The notes: generated by a model from the letters alone, not told the origin. Shown: positions 1-5,729, numbered from the stretch's first letter. The stretch: 5,729 nt of DNA from BMS3Bbin07 sp036244995 (GCA_036244995.1 BTTF01000113.1:1-5729); one strand, 5' to 3'. Translations and numbers: made by a program.

Positions 1-386
1 ATTAGTTCCCCGGCCTCCTCAGTGCTTATATGTCCGGCACTGTAGTCCTCCATTATGGCCCTGTCTCTTTTTCTGCTATGCTTCAGGGTAACAAGGTTGC
101 ATCTGAAGGCAACATCTGTGTTATCAAGCTGAACGTCCATACTGACTGCCTCAAGCGGGGCCCTGCCGGGGTAATACTTCGCCGGATTATAGCCGAGGAT
201 ACTCAGGTTGGCAACATCAGAGCCCGGACTGAACCCCTCGGGAATGGTCCTTGCTTTTCCGAGGGTCCCTGTCCTGGCAAGTCTGTCCATGTTGGGCGAG
301 AATGCGGCCTGAAGGGGTGTCTTTCCGTCAAGTTCCTCAATGGGCCTGTCAGCCATTCCATCACCTATGATGACAATATATTTCAT
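1..386 (-). CDS. apgM: ApgM-type phosphoglycerate mutase family protein, proposed homoserine kinase (5' part only)
   Basis: This is the N-terminal 128 residues of a protein of the 2,3-bisphosphoglycerate-independent, archaeal-type phosphoglycerate mutase family (alkaline phosphatase superfamily, usually about 400 residues). The rest lies beyond the left edge. It begins MKYIVIIGDGMAD, with D9 as the expected metal ligand. The PGSDVANLSILGY motif (residues 54-66) carries the likely nucleophile S56, and GRAPLEA follows at 74-80 with DVAFRCNLVTL at 91-101. The start is ATG at 384-386, preceded by GAAGGGAG. The gene lies 11 bases after the threonine synthase stop, so it is the same operon. Family knowledge: bacterial members next to threonine genes have been proposed as an alternative homoserine kinase replacing ThrB, making O-phosphohomoserine for ThrC. 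That role fits here better than glycolysis, but it is inferred from context; the sequence alone cannot separate mutase from kinase. Confidence 0.88.
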   Translation of the reverse strand, partial: MKYIVIIGDGMADRPIEELDGKTPLQAAFSPNMDRLARTGTLGKARTIPEGFSPGSDVANLSILGYNPAKYYPGRAPLEAVSMDVQLDNTDVAFRCNLVTLKHSRKRDRAIMEDYSAGHISTEEAGEL

Positions 387-397
387 GGTCTCCCTTC

Positions 398-1522
398 TTA
401 AAATTCCAGCACGCTGTTCAGGGCATCTTCAACGGCCTTGACCGTTGCCTTTGTCCTCTTTGGTTCCCTGGAGACCCTGAAAACAGTGTCGGGGTCTTTA
501 AGACCGTTTCCTGTGAGGGTGCATACCACTGTTTCTCCACCACTGAAATAACCCTGCCTGTAAAGTTTTATCACTCCCGACAGAGAGGCTGCTGAGGCCG
601 GTTCACAGAATATCCCTTCAGTTGAAGCTATGAGACTGTAAGCATCGAGTATCTCCTCATCAGTGACGGCCTCTATCAGTCCGCCTGATTCGTCCCTTGC
701 CTCTACAGCGAACTTCCAGCTCGCCGGATTCCCTATACGTATGGCTGTTGCAACGGTTTCCGGTTTTTCTACGGGTTTACCAAGGACGATCGGGGCAGCC
801 CCTGCAGCCTGAAATCCGAGCATCCTGGGCAGGGAATTGATAATGCCTTCCCTGCGGTAGTCATTATATCCCCGCCAGTATGCAGTGATATTACCGGCAT
901 TTCCTACCGGCAGGGCATGGAAATCCGGTGCCTTTCCAAGCTGGTCGCACACCTCATAGGCAGCGCTTTTCTGTCCCTCGAGCCTGTAGGGGTTCAATGA
1001 GTTGACCATGGTTATAGGATATTTTTCCACCATCTCCTTGACTATCGTGAGGGCCCGGTCAAAATTATCCTCAATCTGTATGACCTCAGCACCATGAATC
1101 ATTGCCTGAACAAGCTTTCCAAGGGCAATCTTGCCCTCCGGAATGATGACAATGGCCTTCAGCCCGGCCCTTGCCGCATAGGCTGCGGCAGAAGCGGAAG
1201 TGTTTCCGGTAGAGGCGCATATGACAGCTCGTGAATTGTCCTCAACTGCCTTTGATATAGCCATTGTCATTCCTCGGTCTTTAAAGGAACCGGTAGGGTT
1301 TGCACCATCAAACTTAAAGTAAAGCTTTAGGTTTAAACCAACTCTCTCGCAGAGATTAACCGCACTGATAAGTGGTGTGTTTCCTTCAAGAAGGGTTATT
1401 ATGGGAGTCTTTTCAGTAACAGACAGGAATTTCCTGTATGTATGGAGAATCCCCCTCCATCTCCTGCACATTCGATCGTCCTGTTCAGATGAGACAGGCA
1501 TTCGGGGTTCGCTCTTGGGCAT
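398..1522 (-). CDS. thrC: Threonine synthase (short form)
   Basis: A fold-type II PLP enzyme of 374 residues that should convert O-phosphohomoserine and water to threonine and phosphate in the cytoplasm. The cofactor lysine is K81 in GSFKDRG (residues 78-84). The asparagine/substrate loop is STGNTSAS (104-111), the PLP-phosphate loop PVGNAGN (205-211) and the C-terminal cofactor motif TGNG (337-340). LEGNTPL (45-51) is the usual N-terminal signature. All expected landmarks are present, so it should be active. The start at 1520-1522 is chosen because AAGGAGG lies upstream with 9-10 bases of spacing. This gives about 17 residues before the conserved RWRGILHTYR block, where family members usually begin; M18 (1469-1471) is an alternative start with no ribosome binding site. 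It lies 76 bases after the NIL gene and 11 before the apgM-like gene, which suggests co-transcription. Confidence 0.93.
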   Translation of the reverse strand: MPKSEPRMPVSSEQDDRMCRRWRGILHTYRKFLSVTEKTPIITLLEGNTPLISAVNLCERVGLNLKLYFKFDGANPTGSFKDRGMTMAISKAVEDNSRAVICASTGNTSASAAAYAARAGLKAIVIIPEGKIALGKLVQAMIHGAEVIQIEDNFDRALTIVKEMVEKYPITMVNSLNPYRLEGQKSAAYEVCDQLGKAPDFHALPVGNAGNITAYWRGYNDYRREGIINSLPRMLGFQAAGAAPIVLGKPVEKPETVATAIRIGNPASWKFAVEARDESGGLIEAVTDEEILDAYSLIASTEGIFCEPASAASLSGVIKLYRQGYFSGGETVVCTLTGNGLKDPDTVFRVSREPKRTKATVKAVEDALNSVLEF

Positions 1523-1532
1523 CGAGATAAAA

Positions 1533-1539
1533 CCTCCTT
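1533..1539 (-). promoter_or_regulatory. Shine-Dalgarno site deciding the thrC start
   Basis: On the minus strand this reads AAGGAGG, a near-perfect anti-16S match ending 10 bases before the ATG at 1520-1522. The in-frame ATGs further in, at codons 8 and 18, have no comparable site. This favours the longer protein with an unconserved N-terminal extension. Confidence 0.75.
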
Positions 1540-1598
1540 GTCATATGAATAAGAATTTAATCTTTAACACTGAGACATAACCGTAATGAAATCCTGGA

Positions 1599-1835
1599 CT
1601 ATTCAATAATATCGCCCTCAACAGGCTCAACCTTGATCCCTTCTTTTGTCAGGGATTGAAGTCCGTCGTCGAGATTCTTCTCATCCCCTTCCAGTTCGAG
1701 TATCATCTCTCCAACTGTCTCGCTTACCCGTGCCCTTCTTATATTCGGCATTACATCAAACTTTTTGGCCATCGTAAAAAGTACGGGTTCCTTTATAAGG
1801 TGCTGCGGAAAGGTTAATTTTACTCTTCGTTTCAT
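1599..1835 (-). CDS. Stand-alone NIL-domain protein
   Basis: A 78-residue protein that is essentially a single NIL domain (about residues 4-73). It shows a ferredoxin-like beta-alpha-beta pattern: strand RVKLTFP, helix EPVLFTMAKKFDV, the conserved-looking NIRRARVSE stretch, strand GEMILELEG, helix LDDGLQSLTKEG and strand IKVEPVE. There is no cysteine, so it has no iron-sulfur cluster of its own. Family knowledge: NIL domains occur at the C-terminus of the methionine ABC transporter ATPase MetN, where they bind methionine, and fused to ferredoxin domains in proteins implicated in homocysteine synthesis in methanogens. Its start overlaps the stop of the MoaD-like gene (ATGA, 1832-1835), with GGAAGGGGG just upstream, so the two are probably translationally coupled. 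Likely roles are a methionine/homocysteine-sensing or sulfur-transfer partner of the carrier protein. The domain call is firm; the function is inference. Confidence 0.82.
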   Translation of the reverse strand: MKRRVKLTFPQHLIKEPVLFTMAKKFDVMPNIRRARVSETVGEMILELEGDEKNLDDGLQSLTKEGIKVEPVEGDIIE

Positions 1836-2116
1836 GAGTTCCCCCTTCCACCTGCTATGGCAGGCACTATGGAGACCTCGTCTCCATCCTTTGCCTCGGT
1901 CTCTTCGGCATTTAAAAACCTTATATCTTCTTCATTCAGATAGATATTTACAAACCTCCTGATCTTTCCACCTTCGGAGACCCTTTCTGCCAGTCCGGGG
2001 TAACGCGAATCAAGATCCCGTATCATCTCTATTATCTTTCCGGGTTTTCCTTCCACCATTTCCTGACCGTCGGTCAGTCTTTGAAGGGGTGTCGGGATCA
2101 TTACCTTTACTGCCAT
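1832..2116 (-). CDS. MoaD/ThiS/CysO-type sulfur-carrier protein with a C-terminal tail
   Basis: A 94-residue beta-grasp protein. The N-terminus MAVKVMIPTPLQRLTDGQ and the C-terminal GDEVSIVPAIAGG (residues 78-90) are characteristic of MoaD/CysO-like carriers. In this family the terminal Gly-Gly is adenylated by a ThiF/MoeB-type enzyme and converted to a thiocarboxylate that donates sulfur. Here Gly89-Gly90 is followed by four more residues, RGNS, so the carrier would need proteolytic trimming before activation, as known for QbsE and Wolinella HcyS, which are cut by JAMM-type proteases. No protease or activating enzyme gene is visible in this window. The start ATG at 2114-2116 has AAAGGAGG five bases upstream. 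Position between a PLP enzyme and a NIL protein argues for sulfur amino acid synthesis rather than molybdopterin or thiamine synthesis, although a MoaD role cannot be excluded from sequence alone. Confidence 0.87.
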   Translation of the reverse strand: MAVKVMIPTPLQRLTDGQEMVEGKPGKIIEMIRDLDSRYPGLAERVSEGGKIRRFVNIYLNEEDIRFLNAEETEAKDGDEVSIVPAIAGGRGNS

Positions 2117-2147
2117 GGCTACCTCCTTTCTATCTCAATATTTTTTT

Positions 2148-2181
2148 GTGTCGGTATTTGATTTCAGTTAACAACCGACAC
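2148..2181 (-). repeat. Intercistronic inverted repeat (8-bp stem)
   Basis: GTGTCGGT (2148-2155) and ACCGACAC (2174-2181) are perfect inverted repeats separated by 18 bases, in the 75-base gap between the zinc-ribbon threonine synthase paralog and the MoaD-like gene. Read in the transcribed (minus) direction, the stem is followed by a run of A, not U, so it is not a normal rho-independent terminator. It could be an mRNA processing or stability hairpin that sets different levels of the genes on either side, or a protein-binding site. No function is demonstrated. Confidence 0.45.
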
Positions 2182-2191
2182 TTTCTTCTGA

Positions 2192-3430
2192 TCACAGGCA
2201 CTGACACTTTTTTAATATCTCCTCAAAGGATGCAAGGTTCGGGTTTATATGATACGGCTCGGCCACCTTTCCCTGCAGTGCCTCCTGGGTCTTCATCCCG
2301 TTGCCCGTAACACAGATAACCGTTACTTCATCTTTGTCTATATATCCTTTTTCAATAAGTTTCCTTGTAACCGCCACAGTTACGCCACCTGCTGTTTCTG
2401 CAAAAATCCCTTCGGTTCTGGCGAGGAGTTTTATTCCTTCAACTATCTCATCATCCGTGACCTCTTCGCCGTAACCGCCGGACTCCTTTACTGCCCCGCA
2501 GGCATAAAACCCGTCTGCCGGGTTTCCTATGGCAAGTGACTTTGCTACGGTATCCGGTTTTATGGGTCGTATAACATCAGTATCGTTCTTGATGGCTGTA
2601 ACAATAGGATTGCAGCCTATTGCCTGAGCAGCAAATATCTTCGGATTTGCCTCATCTAAAATCCCCACTTCCCTGAATTCCTTAAATGCCTTCCATATCT
2701 TTGTCAGAAGAGAGCCACTTGCGCAGGGGACTATGACATTGTCAGGCGCTTTCCAGCCCAGTTGCTCTGCAATCTCAAACCCGATGGTCTTTGAGCCTTC
2801 GGCATAAAAGGGGCGTATATTGATATTTACAAAGGCCCAGTTGTATTTGTTTGCAATCTCGCTGCAGAGCCTGTTGACGGCATCGTAATTGCCGTCAACA
2901 GCTATAAGATTAGGTTTAAAGACCAGGGAGGCAACAATCTTGCTGGCCTCAAGTGTGGCAGGTATGAAGATAAACCTCTTGAACCCGGCCTTTGCCCCGT
3001 GGGCAGAGACGGAATGTGCAAGGTTGCCTGTTGAGGCACAGGCGACTGTATCAAAGCCGAATTCCTTTGCCTTTGTAAGTGCAACCGCTACGACCCTGTC
3101 CTTGAAAGAAAGGGTCGGGTGTGCCACAGTGTCGTCTTTTATATATAGCTCTTTCACACCGAAAATTTTTGCAAGGTTTTCAGCCTTTATCAGGGGTGTA
3201 AAGCCCGAATTCAACCCCACCTGGGGCTCACCCTCTATCGGCATGAGCTCTTTGTATCTCCAGAGGTTTTCCGCCCTCCCTTCTATCGTCTCCCTTGAGA
3301 CCGCCTTCTTTATCGCCTGATAGTCATAAACAACTTCAAGGGGTCCAAAGCAGAACTCACACACATAGATGGGCTCTATGTTATATTTTCTGCCGCATTC
3401 TCTACACTGTAGTCCTGTTACAAATCCCAC
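2192..3430 (-). CDS. Zinc-ribbon threonine synthase family PLP enzyme, possible sulfur amino acid synthase
   Basis: A 412-residue fold-type II PLP enzyme of the threonine synthase family. The N-terminus carries a rubredoxin-like zinc ribbon with C9-x2-C12 and C24-x2-C27. The PLP lysine is K110 in LSFKDR (108-112). The substrate loop is STGNLAHS (133-140), the predicted PLP-phosphate loop CASGSLLTK (236-244), and TGNG (375-378) closes the site. Compared with the thrC product in the same operon, the STGNTSAS loop is changed after the asparagine, and the GNAGN loop is replaced by a Ser-Gly-Ser loop. This suggests a different substrate or nucleophile, although zinc-ribbon threonine synthases do exist in archaea and bacteria. 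GTG at 3428-3430 is chosen as start because AAAGGAGG lies seven bases upstream and the zinc ribbon begins just after it; a TTG at 3473-3475 would add 15 residues lacking a site. As first gene before the MoaD-like and NIL genes, it is a candidate thiocarboxylate-dependent homocysteine or cysteine synthase (inference). Confidence 0.85.
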   Translation of the reverse strand: MGFVTGLQCRECGRKYNIEPIYVCEFCFGPLEVVYDYQAIKKAVSRETIEGRAENLWRYKELMPIEGEPQVGLNSGFTPLIKAENLAKIFGVKELYIKDDTVAHPTLSFKDRVVAVALTKAKEFGFDTVACASTGNLAHSVSAHGAKAGFKRFIFIPATLEASKIVASLVFKPNLIAVDGNYDAVNRLCSEIANKYNWAFVNINIRPFYAEGSKTIGFEIAEQLGWKAPDNVIVPCASGSLLTKIWKAFKEFREVGILDEANPKIFAAQAIGCNPIVTAIKNDTDVIRPIKPDTVAKSLAIGNPADGFYACGAVKESGGYGEEVTDDEIVEGIKLLARTEGIFAETAGGVTVAVTRKLIEKGYIDKDEVTVICVTGNGMKTQEALQGKVAEPYHINPNLASFEEILKKCQCL

Positions 3431-3437
3431 TTTCTTG

Positions 3438-3445
3438 CCTCCTTT
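3438..3445 (-). promoter_or_regulatory. Shine-Dalgarno site deciding the GTG start at 3428-3430
   Basis: The minus strand reads AAAGGAGG here, seven bases before GTG at 3428-3430. The site would lie inside the coding region if the upstream TTG (3473-3475) were used, so it argues for the shorter product. Confidence 0.75.
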
Positions 3446-3481
3446 CCTGAACTTCCCTAATGTTACACAGCACAATAAAGT

Positions 3482-3510
3482 ATTCTATTTTACAGAATTG
3501 TAAGCGGAAA
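3482..3510 (-). promoter_or_regulatory. Possible promoter of the threonine/sulfur operon
   Basis: On the minus strand, TAGAAT (3482-3487) resembles a sigma-70 -10 box, and a poor -35 match TTTCCG (3505-3510) sits 17 bases upstream. Transcription would begin near 3475, leaving a leader of about 45 bases, too short for a typical riboswitch. TAAAAT at 3487-3492 is an alternative -10. This is the best candidate in the gap, but it is weak. Confidence 0.3.
3490..3503. promoter_or_regulatory. Short palindrome, possible operator
   Basis: TTACA-GAAT-TGTAA is a 5-base inverted repeat with a 4-base centre. It lies in the spacer of the proposed minus-strand promoter, where a bound repressor would block RNA polymerase. 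It is short and AT-rich, so it could be chance; no matching regulator is recognised. Confidence 0.25.
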
Positions 3511-3601
3511 ATTAAAGGTTTTTTCCATATTCGAGCTTAACCGGTTCTAATGTCTCTCCAAACGGCCTTATTCTACGCGCTGTAACCCTTCTTTTTTGTT
3601 A

Positions 3602-3610
3602 TGCTATAAT
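3602..3610 (+). promoter_or_regulatory. Extended -10 promoter of trkA
   Basis: TGCTATAAT is a perfect extended -10 element (TGn plus TATAAT at 3605-3610). No good -35 is seen; TGTAAC at 3581-3586 is the nearest, 18 bases upstream, which is tolerable with an extended -10. Transcription should begin about seven bases after the box, at or next to the trkA ATG (3618). Confidence 0.7.
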
Positions 3611-3617
3611 TTCCTTT

Positions 3618-4964
3618 ATGAGAATTATCATTATAGGTGCCGGTGAGGTAGGATACCATATATCAAAGTTCCTATCCAGAGAAGAAGGGGTAGAGGTTGT
3701 TGTTGTTGATACCAACAAGGAGCAGCTTGGTAGAATAAATGAGGAACTTGATATTTCTGTAGTGGAAGGGGAGGGGGGATCCCCTTCGGTTCTGAACGAG
3801 GCCGGCGCTGATAAGGCATCTATTCTGCTTGCAGTAACCAATAGTGACGAGACAAATATGATCTCCTGCCTTGTGGCCAAGGCCCTCTTTAATATACCGC
3901 GTAAGATTGCAAGGATAAGGAACGATGAGTACTATGCCAACAGGCTTCTCCTTGCAAGGGACAATCTGGATATAGACCCTGCCATTAATCCTGAGCTCGA
4001 ATCCGCAAGAGCGATTCTCAGGATTATCGATGCCCCGTTTGCCACTGATGTTGAAGAGTTTGAGGGTGGGGTGATTAAGGTTATAGGATTCAGGGTTCAG
4101 AAGGACTCCCTGCTTGCCGGAAAGACTTTACAGGAGTTCAGGGAGAGAATAAGGGAAAAAGTGCTGATAGGCATTATTCAGCGTGAGAACAGCGCTATAA
4201 TCCCCTCCGGAAAGGACAGGATTGAGGAGAATGATATCGTTTACCTGCCTGTTCACAGGGATCATGTCCACAGAACGGCGGCCTTAATCAGTGGTGCCTT
4301 AAAACCTGTCAGGAATATGATTATAGTAGGGGGAGGCAGAATTGGTTTTCATGTAGCAAGGGAGATGGAAAAGAAGGACGTGACCGTCAAGATTATCGAA
4401 AAAAATCCCGAGAGATGCAAGTTTCTCATAAAGAACCTGCGGCGCACTGTAGTGCTGATCGGTGACGGCGCCGACAGGGGACTGCTCGATGAGGAGAATA
4501 TAAGTGCAATGGATGTCTTTGCAGCCATCTCCAATAACGAAGAACTCAATATTATGTCCTCCCTGCTTGCAAAAAGGCTCGGGGTGAGAAAAGTAATAAC
4601 CGTGGTTAACCGGACAGACTATCTGCCCCTTGCCCACAGTCTCGGTATTGAGGTGGTAATCAGTCCAAGGCTTATTACTGCGAGTTCCATTCTGAGATAC
4701 ATCAGACGTGGAGAGATTCTGAGCCTTACCGCAATTGCAGAGGACATGGCCGAGATTATTGAGGCAGGGGTTGGTGAAAAATCAAACTTTATCGGCAAGA
4801 GACTGAAGGATGCAAAAATACCGGTCTCTGCCCTGATTGGTGCAATTATCCGTAATGGTGAAGTAATCATCCCCGGTGGTGACGACATAATAAGAAAAGG
4901 CGACAGGCTGATTATTTTTGCCCTCAGAGAGTCCATAAGGCAGATAGAAAACCTGTTGCTATGA
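3618..4964 (+). CDS. trkA: Trk potassium uptake system, NAD-binding subunit TrkA
   Basis: A 448-residue cytoplasmic regulator of potassium uptake, close to the usual length (about 450-460) of two-RCK TrkA proteins. It is a tandem duplication of RCK_N plus RCK_C: the first Rossmann domain (about 1-115) has GAGEVG (7-12) and acidic D31 at the end of the second strand, followed by an RCK_C region (about 140-225). The second Rossmann domain (about 232-350) has GGGRIG (238-243) and E261, followed by RCK_C (about 370-448). Both glycine-rich motifs are intact, so NAD(H) or nucleotide binding is expected in both halves. It forms a ring that gates the membrane protein TrkH, whose gene overlaps its stop codon. 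The ATG at 3618 has no Shine-Dalgarno sequence but lies just after a perfect extended -10 box, implying leaderless translation. Identity is very secure. Confidence 0.96.
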   Translation: MRIIIIGAGEVGYHISKFLSREEGVEVVVVDTNKEQLGRINEELDISVVEGEGGSPSVLNEAGADKASILLAVTNSDETNMISCLVAKALFNIPRKIARIRNDEYYANRLLLARDNLDIDPAINPELESARAILRIIDAPFATDVEEFEGGVIKVIGFRVQKDSLLAGKTLQEFRERIREKVLIGIIQRENSAIIPSGKDRIEENDIVYLPVHRDHVHRTAALISGALKPVRNMIIVGGGRIGFHVAREMEKKDVTVKIIEKNPERCKFLIKNLRRTVVLIGDGADRGLLDEENISAMDVFAAISNNEELNIMSSLLAKRLGVRKVITVVNRTDYLPLAHSLGIEVVISPRLITASSILRYIRRGEILSLTAIAEDMAEIIEAGVGEKSNFIGKRLKDAKIPVSALIGAIIRNGEVIIPGGDDIIRKGDRLIIFALRESIRQIENLLL

Positions 4965-5729
4965 ACTGGAAGACCATTGTAAACCTTACCGGAATAGTTG
5001 TCCTTATTGTCTCGTTTTTTATGCTCTTTCCCATAGGTGTATCCCTTTATTTCAACGGAAGCGACCTGACTGCACTCATTTATTCTTTTGTGGCAACTTT
5101 TCTTTCGGGTATGGCCCTTTTTCTCCTTACCAGGAAGTCGAGAAAAGAGGATCTGAGACACAGGGACGGCTTTATTGCTGTTACGGCCAGCTGGGTAGTT
5201 GTTACGTTTTTCAGTTCATTACCCTTTCTCTTTTCCCATACCTTTGCATCCTTTACTGATGCATATTTTGAGGCCATGGCCGGATTTACTACAACAGGGG
5301 CTTCAGTACTTGGAAATATAGAAGGAGCGCAAAAAGGGGTTCTTTTCTGGAGAAGCCTGACCCAGTGGTTGGGTGGAATGGGCATTGTGCTCTTCTCCCT
5401 TGCTGTGCTGCCCATGCTTGGCGGCGGAGGCATGCAGTTGTTTAAGGCGGAGGTGCCCGAGATTACCGTTGATAAGCTAAGGCCGAGGATTGTGGATACG
5501 GCAAAGGCGTTGTGGTATATATATACATCCCTTACGGCACTGGCTGCAATCCTTTTCATTCTCGGTGGTATGAGCGTATATGATGGTATCAGTCACTCAT
5601 TTACCACCCTTGCAACAGGGGGATTTTCTACAAGGAATGCGAGTATCGGATACTATAACAGTCCTTTTATAGATGCAGTCACAACAGTATTTATGTTTCT
5701 TGCAGGTATAAATTATACTCTATATTTTT
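4961..5729 (+). CDS. trkH: Trk/Ktr-type potassium transporter membrane subunit TrkH (5' part only)
   Basis: The first 256 residues of the potassium-conducting pore subunit of the inner membrane, cut by the right edge; full TrkH proteins are about 480 residues. Hydrophobic segments are seen near 9-30, 37-56, 71-92, 131-152 and 186-204. Pore-loop filters are visible: FEAMAGFTTTGAS (103-115, G113) is the first, FTTLATGGFST (214-224) the second, and the start of the third is AGINYTLYF (248-256). RSLTQWLGGMGIVLF (131-145) is a strong family signature. The ATG at 4961 overlaps the trkA stop (ATGA, 4961-4964) and has no clear Shine-Dalgarno sequence, so translation is probably coupled to trkA. With TrkA it imports potassium driven by ion gradients. 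The fourth filter lies outside the window, so completeness cannot be judged. Confidence 0.95.
   Translation, partial: MNWKTIVNLTGIVVLIVSFFMLFPIGVSLYFNGSDLTALIYSFVATFLSGMALFLLTRKSRKEDLRHRDGFIAVTASWVVVTFFSSLPFLFSHTFASFTDAYFEAMAGFTTTGASVLGNIEGAQKGVLFWRSLTQWLGGMGIVLFSLAVLPMLGGGGMQLFKAEVPEITVDKLRPRIVDTAKALWYIYTSLTALAAILFILGGMSVYDGISHSFTTLATGGFSTRNASIGYYNSPFIDAVTTVFMFLAGINYTLYF

Noticed and set aside
30..401. Plus-strand open frame of 123 codons
   Set aside because: It lies antisense to the ApgM-like gene, has no family resemblance and no ribosome binding site; the minus strand encodes clear conserved motifs.
1523..1598. Separate promoter or terminator between the NIL gene and thrC
   Set aside because: The 76-base gap shows no convincing -35/-10 pair and no stem with a U-tract; only the thrC ribosome binding site is clear, so read-through is assumed.
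2141..2190. Inverted repeat read as a rho-independent terminator
   Set aside because: In the direction of the operon the stem is followed by A's. In the other direction a T-rich stretch (TTTCTTCT) follows, but no plus-strand gene ends there.
2177..2209. Direct repeat GACACTTT (2177-2184 and 2202-2209)
   Set aside because: Only eight bases, with one copy inside coding sequence; most likely chance.
2889..3320. Plus-strand open frame of 143 codons
   Set aside because: Antisense shadow of the zinc-ribbon threonine synthase family gene; composition is that of a reverse-read coding region with no recognisable domain.
3539..3546. AACCGGTT palindrome in the divergent gap
   Set aside because: An isolated 8-base palindrome far from either candidate promoter core; not enough to call a binding site.
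4619..5559. Minus-strand open frames of 180 and 159 codons
   Set aside because: They lie antisense to trkA and trkH, overlap each other and show no known motifs, while the plus strand gives clear TrkA and TrkH proteins.

Overview
The window is bacterial chromosome with two divergent operons. Tight gene spacing, strong AGGAGG-type ribosome binding sites, ATGA stop/start overlaps and moderate G+C all point to a bacterium. The gene mix (archaeal-type phosphoglycerate mutase family protein, two different threonine synthase family proteins, a stand-alone NIL protein and a MoaD-like protein) is typical of anaerobic, often sulfur-metabolising lineages such as Nitrospirota or Desulfobacterota. That assignment is inference from gene content, not from a marker gene.

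The left operon (minus strand, transcribed from about 3475 down past base 1) has five genes in order: a zinc-ribbon threonine synthase family protein (2192-3430), a MoaD/ThiS/CysO-type small sulfur-carrier protein (1832-2116), a small NIL-domain protein (1599-1835), a conventional-looking short threonine synthase (398-1522), and the 5' part of an ApgM family protein, a proposed alternative homoserine kinase (1-386, continuing off the left edge). The last two fit the end of threonine synthesis: homoserine to O-phosphohomoserine to threonine. The first three form a unit that looks like protein-thiocarboxylate sulfur chemistry. The first threonine synthase paralog keeps the PLP lysine but differs from the second at the substrate and phosphate loops. 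The attractive hypothesis is that it makes homocysteine (or cysteine) from a phosphorylated amino acid and carrier-bound sulfur, using the O-phosphohomoserine branch point provided by the same operon.

The right operon (plus strand, from about 3618 past the right edge) encodes TrkA (3618-4964), the cytoplasmic NAD-binding gating subunit of the Trk/Ktr-type potassium uptake system, and the first 256 residues of its membrane pore partner TrkH (4961 onward), overlapping by ATGA. trkA has a perfect extended -10 box ending seven bases before its ATG and no Shine-Dalgarno sequence, so its mRNA is probably leaderless or nearly so.

The 187-base gap between the operons (3431-3617) holds both presumed promoters and a short palindrome. 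No RNA genes, mobile elements, CRISPR arrays or rho-independent terminators with a proper U-tract were seen.
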